Part shown: positions 11,535-22,372 of the stretch, piece by piece | How positions within the stretch are numbered: the first letter of the stretch is position 1 | How the letters are laid out: each line of letters starts with the position of its first letter | NCBI GenBank assembly: GCA_963921935.1 | Contig: OY998180.1 | Coordinates: forward strand, 83,325,139 to 83,389,138 | Direction of reading: 5' to 3' | From: Galeruca laticollis | Taxonomy: Eukaryota > Arthropoda > Insecta > Coleoptera > Chrysomelidae | Length of the DNA stretch: 64,000 nt | Position numbers and translations under genes: made by a program | The notes under the pieces: model-generated | What the model saw: only the letters and a program-made list of their open reading frames with translations | What the model was told of the DNA's origin: nothing | Database searches by the model: none

Positions 11535-12095
11535 GTGTCAAAATGTGGTACAATTTGGACAAAAGACCTCTTCTTAAACTATTTTTTTAACAGTACAGGT
11601 TACCTATGCCATGATTTTAGAAGTGGAAACAGCCACTTGATCGTCTGTCTAATCTACGCATTTCTCAAATTACGCAAAACTCATTGCGAGTTTGAAACAG
11701 TTGGTTCAACTGATATTTGTCAATCCGGTGTTTCAACAATTTTTTATCACGAACTTCTAAAAACGATAACCAAAATTGATAGTTTGAATTTTAATATTAT
11801 TCGAATGGGTTACGTCACAAGGAAAGTACCACATAATGTCACAAGATGGCGTACAACATCTATTATGTCACTGTCGTTTGTCATTCTCCACAAATAACCT
11901 AACATTAGCTCATAACCTTAGACTAGGAAAGAGAGGGGACGCGTAACTCTCTATGCAAGCTGTGGTGACGGTTTGATGCAATTTTCAAAGCCGACGCCAT
12001 TTTTTGGTGGTCAACGCTGTAGTGAACACCAGAGAGTTTTTTGCGATTATTGAGCGATTAAAGTGATTTTAAAGTGGACTTTTGATTTTGTTAAG
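11535..12095. other. No supported gene; possible THAP-gene leader
   Basis: A 120-codon plus-strand frame at 11535-11897 begins with GTG and has no recognisable domain. From about 11940 the sequence is less AT-rich and leads without stop signals into the ATG of the THAP-type exon at 12096, so it may be its 5' untranslated region. Confidence 0.35.
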
Positions 12096-12194
12096 ATGGT
12101 TAATTGTTGTGATTACCAGTGCAAGAGTTCTAGCAGAAAGAAAGAACCTGAAATTTCGTTTCATAGGGAAGTTATCTCTAACTTATTTTTTTGG
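12096..12194 (+). pseudogene. First exon of a THAP-type zinc-finger protein
   Basis: The frame from ATG 12096 reads MVNCCDYQCKSSSRKKEPEI then SFHR. The start, the paired cysteines and the SFHR that precedes the conserved Phe-Pro position are hallmarks of the THAP DNA-binding domain, found in P-element transposases and animal regulators. After HR the frame runs only a few residues to a stop, and the expected splice donor is not clear (AGGGAAGTTATC). No continuation was found downstream, so this is a stranded or broken first exon. Confidence 0.55.
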
Positions 12195-12567
12195 TAGCTA
12201 CTTTTTTCTTTATATCTTAAAAAATAAGCTTTTAATCATAAAACCCCACTAGTGAGTTAAAACGTATTTCATAATAAATTCAATTATGTTAATAAAAAAG
12301 ACATTACGAAACTTTTTCATTGAAAATTAACGAATTTATTGTTCAGTTTTTCGGAATTCCTAACCCCAAAAGATCATAATTACTAATGCCTACAATTTGG
12401 ATATAAGTTAAATAAAGCAATATAGTTTTATTTTTAAATCTCCCATGTATAAAGATGAATTTATAAAATAAAAATTTTAGTGCTTTAGAACTATCATATA
12501 ACGATAATTAAGTTTATGACTTGGTGGGCATATGCTCATAACATTCCAGATCAAGTTATATACAATA

Positions 12568-12944
12568 GGTGCGTTCAGAAAACACAACTGTTGCACAACC
12601 GTTGAGTGAATGTTCAGTGAACGCACTTTTATAAGTGAGCGAACTCAACATGTTTGGCGAGCGGACGCCTTTTTTCTGAGCGGTTTTCAAGTGCGCTCAC
12701 TAAGCATAACACGTTGCAGATTGCGAGGTTTTAATATTAATGCAATAAATACCTAAGTATTACAACTTAATGAGTGATATATAAGTACGAACTGATTTAT
12801 ACCTATAATATGCTCTGGAATAATTTCGATTTTTCAATATTTATACTTTTCAAAAAATGATCGTTCCCACATACGTCAACCATTCGTTGCTCAGTGAGCG
12901 CTCTTTCAACGGTTGAGTTATAAGATATGTTTTCTGAGCGCACC
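12568..12944. mobile_element. MITE with GGTGCGYTCAGAAAACA termini
   Basis: Left terminus GGTGCGTTCAGAAAACA and right terminus TGTTTTCTGAGCGCACC form a 17-bp inverted repeat with one mismatch. CAATA occurs on both sides (12563-12567, 12945-12949) and is a candidate 5-bp target duplication. The inside has AGTGAGCG and GTTGAGT words in both directions and no ORF. Its first nine bases match the MITE at 299-768. Confidence 0.8.
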
Positions 12945-12949
12945 CAATA

Positions 12950-15029
12950 CTTACAGATGACAGAAAAGCGCAACAGAATGTCAACCTACAAAAAGTTGCA
13001 CAGAAACAGGCCGAATAGCCCTCGCAGCGGATGCCTTAAATGAATGAAGAAGAAGAATAAGTCATTATTGTTTACTGTGTTTAAGTATTCAAAGTTTTCT
13101 CGAATTCCTTACATTTTTTGCCTCTACAAAACAAGTTTTTAACTTTTTCGAAACATTCATTTTCGAAAATAACACTGAGAAAACAATATACCACAAGAGA
13201 ACCAATCAAAATGATAAATGATGCTTATGACAAGCTGTCAAGCTGTAAGCCGTTGTTGCGGTTAAGGGTGTTTAGTATCGCGTAAATATCAATGTTTTAT
13301 GTTGTATTATATCTGATAATTAAATACAGCTCGGTAGGTTTGTGTTGCAGTAATTTTGGGCGATACGACATAAAATATGTTTAATGAGATTTAAAATTTA
13401 ACATACGTCTGCTAAATTATATAATTTAAAAAATAACTTATACATTGTCGTGGAATTAACCCCCAAAATATAATTCCAACAGAGCTGGATTAGGCACGGC
13501 CAGAATATACTTCCTTAGCGGCGCGCTCTGTTGGCGATTCTGTTAAATAGCCATAAGTGACGTCAAAATCTTCTAGGTGGGAGTTTAAATTAGTTGATGC
13601 TAATATCGAATTTGATTTATTATTATATCCTTAATGGTATCCTCTATATACTTCTTTTTTTTGTGACAAAGGGTTACATTTGATTCGATAAATTGAACGG
13701 CACAGTGAAAACTATTATATATTACTTTACTATCGTAAAACACCGGATTATGTATATGTAATGCCAATAAAAAATCAAATGTCGTTGTTTAATTATGTTA
13801 TTTTACGGTTATTTTTTATTATGATGATTTGAGGAGGAGGGTAGGTACCTACTAATAAAATTTCTTGCATTTGACACACCATTGTTTGTCACGTACTATT
13901 TAATTATTTCCACTTTCAGATTATTCAATTGAATTATTAATGACTGATTCGTTATTTTCACACTTTTACTGACTACCATATTTAATTACATAGCAATTGA
14001 ATTAATTTGTAAACCAACAATTATTGCATGATTTACGTCTTAATAAACACTATAGTAGTAGTCTTCACCTTAATAAACGGTATAATTAAAATCACAAATT
14101 AGTAGAGGTTCATAATTAGTCAATTTTAAAACAATCACTCTTGGTTTGATTCAAGAAACTTTATTGTAAAATAAAATATCTTAGAAATTACCAATTAATA
14201 AATTATGGAGAAGACAGGAAAACAAGTAAATTCTTACAATACATTGTTCTTTATTCAAGATCTATATCGAAAAAATTGAAGATAATTAAATCACTGGTAT
14301 CTAAAGGGAGATTTTTTAATAAAGGAAAATTAAATGCTAAATTATTACGTCATTTTATAATAAATTATTAAGCATTTATCTTTTTTATGATTTTACTCAA
14401 AAGTTCTTTGTTTTGTAAAGAATTAACTTTTCGTGACTTTATGGTAAATATAACGTACAATATTGTCATAATAATAATAATGTTCCGACATATTTTTTGC
14501 GTATTTTTCGTCACGTATATCAATCGATCGCCTAGTTTATTTGCTTAACAAACCAAATGTTAAATAATATCCAGTGTGTCGTAATAGTTCTACATAAATA
14601 AGTAAAAGCTCGACTTATTGTCAAATCAAGGCGTATATACGAAATGGAAAGTCTATAATGTTAATTGTTTTATTTAGAACATACATGGATTACTAAGTTT
14701 TTTCTAAATACATGGTGAGACAATAAATAAATTCGACTATATTATAAGTAAATGGAACGTTCTGTTTTTCTATAGAATAAAATAAATAGATTCAGGTATT
14801 CTAGAATAATAATTGGGTGTTTATTTTACTAATACAGTAGCTAAACGAAGAGAATAATTGATGCCTGTACTCAGTTGCAGTAACTCAGAAACCCTCTCTT
14901 TATGTGAACAAAAACGCATATTATTTATTCGTTTTCCCTTTTCTTATGTTCCATATCAATGTATCACCTCCGCAACACAAACCACCATATAGGTGACCTG
15001 TGCTATAATCTACAACCTTTAGATTAGTC
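12950..15029. other. AT-rich stretch without a recognisable gene
   Basis: At 12955-13060 a frame ending in (GAA)n followed by TAA resembles the 3' tail of an RTE-type LINE, but there is too little to call. A slightly GC-richer patch lies at 13440-13580. The rest is AT-rich without ORFs, tRNA-like sequence or inverted repeats that I could see. Confidence 0.5.
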
Positions 15030-15481
15030 TAAGGCTGAATCCACATGCATCCGTGATACGTATCCGTTGTATACCATGTGATCAATATCAACTAATTAAA
15101 TTTTAGAGATCAAAATCACGCACGTTTCAAGATCACAATGGATTGAAGTTAGTTAATTTTAACTTTTCATGCGTGATTGAAGTCGGCCATGTTGGATTTC
15201 TTGACCGGCTGCGCGCGCACCGGAAGTGACGGTGGCGCTGGTGTGCCGTGACGTCATAAGGGGAGGGATTGAAGTCGGCGATTTTTTATCTGTCGGCCAT
15301 TTTTATCGTGTAATTGTAGATTTCTATCGTTAGATGGCGTATGTCATTTTTTGTAGATTTCTATAGTGGTGCCGTCCATTTTTTATCCCGTAGATTTTAT
15401 TTTCGCTCTCGGGTAATGTGACGTAATTTTTTGTGATGTAAGCACCGAATATATTTTTTTAATTAAATAAAAAATGTTTCG

Positions 15482-15562
15482 TCTCCACTGGGATTCGAAT
15501 CCACCGTATCCACAGCGTCAGATTTATTATGTCTGCGAGTATTTCTACTACACCATTTGATA
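15482..15562 (-). other. tRNA-like sequence in left arm
   Basis: On the minus strand TGGTGTAGTAG matches the Pol III A-box consensus TRGYNNARNNG, and ATTCGAATCC about 45 bp on is a one-change B box. An anticodon-stem-like CAGAC...TCTG lies between. The acceptor ends do not pair, so it is a tRNA-derived or tRNA-mimicking sequence, not a working tRNA gene. Its partner is at 28811-28895. Confidence 0.5.
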
Positions 15563-15678
15563 ATGTTGTAATCAATTGCGAGATGTAGGTATAAGAATTA
15601 TAAAAACATGTGCGCCCGCGATCGTTACATTTTAATAATTATGGAAAAGACATAGTATATTTTTTATAACGTCATAAG

Positions 15679-16844
15679 TGTAAGAATATTTTTTTTTATT
15701 ATTTAAGTATGTGTATCAGACTTTATAGTTTTAAAGCGTGAACAACATGGGTTACGGTAACAGCCTTGAAATAGTCGTAAAATATAATTTTCTGATAAGC
15801 GAGAACCCTTAGATAATTTATGGGCCATGTGGAAGATAAAATATCGTCTGTCGATGAAAGTTATAGGAATATTATATATTCTTAAGGGTCGTTTGAAAGA
15901 ATTTCTAGGCACAGTTTGAAATTACCCATCGTACAGAGAAGTTCATTTTACAAATATAGTGGAAAGATAAATTATTTGTGTGCGAGTGTGCTCTTCTGAA
16001 TTTTGCCGTTCCGAACCGTTCTAGGTGAGTTTTCTCACGAATAATTAAGTTTTATCCATTAGCATTTGTTTTATTTCACAATTAAGTAATTTCATTGAAT
16101 TAAATTAAATATTATTACCAATTAATATTTTGTAGTCAATTTGATAAACTCTGATTTAGACAACCTTATTTTTAAAGTTTACAGGGTTGTATTATTTGAT
16201 TAGAAGGTATTTCAGAAAGTACTTATATATTTTTACCTACAAGGTGTAATGAAAAATAAAGTGATTAGTAATATTACATTGTTTGTTCCGGCGCAGTACA
16301 TTGTGGTCAGTGTATGCGTTTGTGTTTGGATTACTGTGGTCAGTTTTCCAGGGGTCGTACTGTGGTTTGTACGAGCTAGTGACATTGTGGTCAGTGTGCT
16401 AGTTTTCACACTGCTGTGGCACGAGAATGACTGTTTATTATTCTTGTTGCTATAATTAGTGTTGTTGCCCTGTTTTGTTTTATCGATCGATAGTTGGACA
16501 CTGCGGTCAGTGTCGACGGAATAGAGAATTAATATTTGGTCAGTTCTATCAAATGGAAATTAAGCCAATACGTTCTTGACATGAATCAACTTTATTATTG
16601 TTGTTTTCTAGCTAAATATGACTGAGAAAAATAATGATTTTAAATATTTACCACTGCCAATTTTTAATTACTCTCTTTAATTTAAAAATACTTTTGGTAG
16701 ACTTAATTGCTCATCAGTTTCTTTTCAATTTCAGGTACGACATCTCATATCTGCCTCTGCCCTAGTACTTAAGTATTTTTTTTTATTTTACATTATTAAT
16801 ATTTTATTTACTACATTTGGTTGTATTTAAATATTTTTTTTAAT

Positions 16845-16909
<65 letters not shown>

Positions 16910-16967
16910 TGGATTGATTGATATCTCATTTTCTTTATTTTTATTTAATTCAAATTTATTTCTTACA
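15679..16967. mobile_element. 1.29-kb insertion in the left palindrome arm, TIR TGTAAGAA, TAAG duplication
   Basis: The right arm reads ACGTCATAAGGGCATT without interruption, so the insertion point is exact. The insert starts TGTAAGAA and ends TTCTTACA, with TAAG duplicated at 15675-15678 and 16968-16971. It contains no recognisable transposase. At 16280-16530 the phrase TGTGGTCAGTGT recurs imperfectly several times, and a TA microsatellite lies near the right end. It is a non-autonomous DNA element of unknown family that arrived after the palindrome formed. Confidence 0.82.
16848..16903. repeat. (TA)n microsatellite
   Basis: An uninterrupted run of about 28 TA dinucleotides lies inside the 1.29-kb insertion. 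Confidence 0.95.
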
Positions 16968-17139
16968 TAAGGGCATTAGATATTTATCTCTGTTATTATT
17001 GGTCAACATAGATCAATCGTTGTGGCGATAGAGCTTTTTTATATACGAAATGTACCAAAAAGATGCAATAAGGGTGTTATAAATTTGTGGAATAGGTATA
17101 TATTTCTTATATACAGGGTGTAGTCATAAAATATGTTTA

Positions 17140-17576
17140 ATGCTTAGTCGTTATGGTATTATTTTGGGCAAGCGACGCATCAGTTGGATGGGCAGAGAGA
17201 AAAATAACATTATTTTGGATATGCGCAATGGTTACAGAAGTGCTTATGATTTTTGTTATTTATTATCAGAAGAGTATAGACGCAAATTGAAGGAATTTAC
17301 TAAAAAAGTAAAGATCGGTATAACTGTGCAATGATATATAAAACCAAGGAAACTATATCTGCTGATCATTATAATTACTACTTAAGAAGACAGTTTGAAA
17401 GTGGAGAACTTCCTAGATTTATCTGTTCTTTGAAGACTTCATATTGTGGGTCTCCTAAGTGGCTTCAAATTTCTAACTCTAAATTCAATTCTTGTTTTTT
17501 ATCACAAATATGTAGTACATCTAGTTTTGTATTAGGTGTCAATGAAATTCCATACATTGTTAAAATCTCGAACTGA
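17140..17576 (+). pseudogene. Unrecognised ORF pair in left arm
   Basis: Two ORFs overlap at TGCAATGATA: 17140-17334, with RISWMGREKNNIILDMR and YRRKLKEFTKKVKIG, and 17331-17576, with ISADHYNYYLRRQFESGELP and FICSLKTSYCG. They probably derive from one frame split by a one-base change. Both are mirrored in the right arm with very few amino-acid differences, including the overlap, so the break predates or has been homogenised between the arms. The protein is basic with mixed charge, has no membrane segment, and is not a family I recognise. Confidence 0.5.
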
Positions 17577-17884
17577 GGAATGAAATCAATAACGTTACTT
17601 TTTATGAAGAGAGAGAATAATTATGAAATTTAAATAATTATCTTAGAAATTCACGAAGAACGAAATCAAGGTGTATATTAACATAATATTCCAAATTATG
17701 TTAGCCGATAAACACCCAAGCTTATCAACGAGTTTTTCCGTTTTTCTCATTCAAGAGATCATAGGAACTAAATTAACGATATACGAGTGAAATCAAAAGC
17801 GTCTATTAATAGAAATATTATTGAAATAGATCTCTCTCATTGTAATAATTTTTACAGCGTTGCATGATGTAATCTAAAATTCGA

Positions 17885-18350
17885 TATACAGGGTGTTGAC
17901 ATAAAGATACCATAAGACGCTACGATATATCTCCGTTGTTATTAGCTAGATTTTAATGGGACAAACGAGGTTATAGATTATTTGTTTATATACAGGTTGT
18001 CAAAAAGGCACTCTGCTGTTATTGGTCGGATTCAAGTCGAATAAACGGTGTTACTACAATCAATATACAGGGTGTGAACAATACCATAAGGGCACTCTGC
18101 TTGGATTTTCATCGAACAAAGCATGATGTACCAAATCGCCATTAGGTTACTACGACGACGATCAATATATAGGATGTCATTGGACACGTTCGATCGTTAT
18201 ACAGGATGTACAAAGATGCCATAAGGGCGCTACAATGTATCTCTGCTATTATTGGTCGGATTGAAATCGAACAAACGGCGTTATAGCTTATTTCGATATA
18301 CAGGGTGTCGACATAAAGACGCCATAAGGGCACTCTGTTATTATTGGTCG
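17885..18350. repeat. Short tandem repeats around CAGGGTGT motif, left arm
   Basis: Units of roughly 75-120 bp share the phrases ATACAGGGTGT, CATAAAGATGCCATAAGGGC, ATTATTGGTCGGATT and GAACAAACGG. About five copies of varying completeness stand in a row, and isolated copies occur earlier at 16966-17130. CAGGGTG is also the terminus of the mariner elements at 4972 and 62778. Confidence 0.8.
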
Positions 18351-18364
18351 GTAACAGTTGCCTT

Positions 18365-18988
18365 CGAGGAAAATTTGGTGACCTTGTTTCTGCGAGATAT
18401 GGAGCTAAAGCCAAGCTACCGTTCTTCTTGCAAAGCGATAATCAGAAGGCCAAAGGTGTTCGAGAAGTTCTTGGGGAAAGTATGGAAAGAATTACGAAAA
18501 AATATGATAAACCTGTATGTATACCATTTAATGTGGAACTAGCAGGTGTAAATGTGGAAACACTGTTAAAAGAATTACTCGAATTATTAAAACAATTGTA
18601 AAAAGAAGACTATTATCTACTAGACCTCAATATTACTCAAGACTTCTGTGGGGTGTTCCAGAAAGAAGAAGAAATGACAAACTGCTTAACAAGTGACTTT
18701 AACTTTCGTAAACATGGAATGTATAGGGAGAATTGTAACGTAATTGTAAACAATAATAATAATAATATAGTCGGAATTGATTGCCTTACGTGGCTTACAT
18801 CTAACGCGAGGGTTAAAATATACAACAATTTTATTTGTCAAATAACCAGTCCTGGTGTTAACAAGAGCATTGGAAACCATATTACAGATATCATCAACTG
18901 TCCAGATAAGAGATTAAAACACACATTTTCCAACACTTTAGACAGAGAACATGGAATTACAAGATTAGAAGCAACCATATATAATTAA
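18365..18988 (+). pseudogene. Unrecognised protein gene, left-arm copy (in-frame stop)
   Basis: The frame reads GKFGDLVSARYGAKAKLPFF, then ESMERITKKYDKPVCIPFNV, a stop at 18599 where the right-arm copy has Gln, then a second block with DCLTWLTSNARVKIYN, FICQITSPGV, GNHITDIINCPDKRL and EHGITRLEATIYN before a stop at 18986-18988. An (AAT)n tract gives an Asn run in the middle. No ATG of its own was found upstream; it may be an internal exon after CAG at 18357. The block from ARVKIYN to RLEATIY looks like a conserved enzyme domain, but I cannot name the family. Confidence 0.5.
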
Positions 18989-18989
18989 A

Positions 18990-21900
18990 CATTTGCCGAC
19001 ATTTAGATAGATTCAACATAGCATTATATATGTAGCTGTCCACGATATCTGCCAATTATAACAACTATAAGGTCAATATTTGAACAAAACTTTGACCAGC
19101 TTTTACAATAAACAATCTTTATATGACGTATAACTGGCTATGTTGAGCGATTTAGTCATTTCTCTCGATATTTAGCACTATTTACCGAGAATCAGTAACA
19201 ACCAACATTTATATAGATTCAACCTAGCATTATATATGTAGATGTTCACGAGATCTACCAATAATAACAAATAAATGACTAATATTGGAAGTTTCTAGTA
19301 CGATTCAGACAAATGCATCGATTTTGAGCAAAGCTAAGTCTAGCTTTTGATATTCCAACCCAACTATTCTCGTTATATGCCATATAAGCTATGTTGATCG
19401 ATTTTGTTATTTCTCTTGGTATTTAGCACTGTTTACCGAGAACTAGTAACATTAAGCGACGATAGATTCAACCTAATGTAGCTTATTTACGTAAATTTCT
19501 GCGATATATGCCTATTATAACAGATATATGGCTAATATTGGAAGTTTCTAGGACGATTCATACAAATTCATCGATTTTGAGTAAAACTAAGTCCACCTTT
19601 GGTTATTCCATCTTTTGTCTTTAAATGACATATAACTAGGTCTACTGAGAGATTTTGTCATTTCTCACGATATTTAGCACTATTTATCAAGAACTAGTAA
19701 CATCAACCGACATTTGGATAGATTTAACCCAGCATTAAATATGTAGATGTCCACCATATCTACAATAATAAAAAATATATGATCAATATTGCAAGTTTCT
19801 AGAACGATTCAGACAAATGCATCGATTTTGGGCATATCAAAGTCCAGTTTTCTTTTGTAGATATATGCCATATAAGCTATGTTGAGCGATTTTGTCATTT
19901 CTCTTGATATTTAGCACTGTTTACCGAGAACTAGTAACAATAAGCGACGTTAGATTCGACCTAATCTAGCTTATTCACGTAAATTTCCGCGATATATGCC
20001 TATTATAACAGCTATATGGCTAATATTGGAAGTTTATAGAACAATTTAGACGAATGCATCGATTTTGAGTAAAACTAAGTCCACCTTTGGTTATCCCATC
20101 TTTTGTCTTTATATGACATATAACTAGGTCTACTGAGCGATTTTGTCATTTCTCATGATATTTAGCACTATTTATCAAGAACTAGTAACATCAACCAACA
20201 TTTAGATAGATTTAACCCAGCATTAAATATATAGATGTCCACCATATCTACAATAATAAGAAATATATGACCAATATTGCAAGTTTCTAGAACGATTCAG
20301 ACAAATGCATCGATTTTGGACATATCAAAGTTCAGTTTTCTTTTGTCGATATATGCCATATAAACTATGTTGAGCGATTTTGTCATTTCTCTTGATATTT
20401 AGCACTGTTTACCGAGAACTAGTAACAATAAGCGACGATAGATTCGACCTAATCTTGCTTATTCACGTAAATTTCCGCGATATATGCCTATTATAACAGC
20501 TATATGACTAATATTGGAAGTTTCTAGAACAATTTAGACGAATGCATCGATTTTGAGCAAAACTAAGTCCTGCTTTTGTTATCCCATCTTTGCTCGTTAT
20601 ATGCCACATACCTAGCTATGTTTAGCGATTTTGTCATTTCTCTCGATATTTAGCGCTATTTACCGAGAATTAGTAACATTAACCGACAATTAGATAGATT
20701 CAACCTAGCATTATATATGTAGATGTCGACAATATCTACCAATAATAAGAAATATATGGCCAATATTACAAGTTTCTAGAACGATACAGACAAATGCATC
20801 GATTTTATGCATAACAAAGTCCAGTTTTCTTTTGTCGATATATGCCATATAAGCTATGTTGATCGATTTTGTCCTTTCTTTTGATATTTAGCACTGTTTA
20901 CCGAGAACTAGTAACATTAAACGACGATAGATTCAACCTAATGTAGCTTATTTACGTAAATTTCTGCGATATATGCCTATTATAACAGATATATGGCTAA
21001 TATTGGAAGTTTCTAGGACGATTCATACAAATTCATCGATTTTGAGTAAAACTAAGTCCACCTTTGGTTATCCCATCTTTTGTCTTTATATGACATATAA
21101 CTAGGTCTACTGAGCAATTTTGTCATTTCTTCCGATAGTTAGCACTATTCACCGAGAACTAGTAACATTAACCTACATTTAGATATATTAAATCTAGCAT
21201 TATATATGTAGATGTCCACGATATCTGCCAATAATAACAAATATATGGCCAATACTGCAAGTTTTTTGACAATTCATCGATATTGAGCAAAACTAAGTCC
21301 ATCTTTTACAATAATCATCTTTTGTCTTCATATGACATATAACTAGCTATGTTAAGCGATTTGGTCATTGCGCCCGATATATAGGACTATTTTCCGAGAA
21401 ATAGTAACATTTACCGACATTTAGATAGATTCAACATAGAATTATATATGTAGCTGTCCACGATATCTGTCAATTATAACAACTATAAGGACAATATTTT
21501 AACAAAACTTTGTCCAGCTTTTACAATAAACCATCTTTATATGACGTATAACTAGCTATGTTGAGCGATTTAGTCATTTCTCTCGATATTTAGCACTATT
21601 TACAACCATCATTTATATAGATTCAACCTAGCATTATATATGTAGATGTTCACGAGATCTACCAATAATAACAAATAAATTACTAATATTGGAAGTTTAT
21701 AGTACGATTCAGACAAATGAATCGATTTTGAGCAAAACTAAGTCTAGCTTTTGATATCCCAACCCAACTATTCTCGTTATATACCATATAACTAGCTATG
21801 TTTAACGATTTCGTCATTTCTCACGATATTTAGCACTATTTACGGAGAACTAGTAACATCAACCAACATTTAGATAGATATAACCCAGCAATAAATATGT

Positions 21901-22100
21901 AGATGTCAACGATATCTACAATAATAAGAAATATATGGCCAATATTGCAAGTTTCTAGAATGATTCAGACAAATGCATCGATTTTGGGCATAACAAAGTC
22001 GAGTTTTCTTTGGTCGATATATGCCATATAAGCTATGTTGAGCGATTTTGTCATTTCTCTTGATATTTAGCACTGTTTACCGAGAACTAGTAACATTAAG
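18990..22100. repeat. Satellite array, ~245-bp units, left arm (about 12-13 units)
   Basis: The words GCATCGATTTTG, TAGTAAC, GTTTCTAGAACGATT and TTTAGCACT recur every 237-256 bp. At least two unit types alternate (GAGTAAAACTAAGTCC and GGGCATATCAAAGTCC), giving a higher-order period of about 490 bp in places. No coding frame is conserved across units. Confidence 0.9.
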
Positions 22101-22372
22101 CGACGATCAGGGATTATATGTAATTCTATTCTATATAATAAATGACATAGATGCGAATAATAAAAAATATTGTGTAAAACTTGTGTCACAATGACTCGTT
22201 TTGTAGTACTAATGAAGTTTACGCAACGAACCTCGAAGCGGTGAGTTGCGCAAATCATGAGTATTACAAAGAGTCATTGTGACACAAGTTTTACGCAATA
22301 TTTTTTATAATTCACATTTATTTCATTTATTAAATAGAATAGAATTACATATAATCCCTGATCGTCGCTTAA
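22100..22372. repeat. Central hairpin of the palindrome
   Basis: The arms leave the satellite at the phrase GACGATCAGGGATTATAT and its complement. They then pair through ACTTGTGTCACAATGACTC and, with more mismatches, up to ACC/GGT around the heptamer TCGAAGC at 22233-22239. The axis is at about 22236 and the loop is only about 7 nt. Pairing is poorer in the last ~55 bp than in the arms. Confidence 0.8.

Noticed and set aside
11535..11897. 120-codon plus-strand ORF
   Set aside because: It begins with GTG, overlaps no motif and lies in AT-rich sequence; likely chance.
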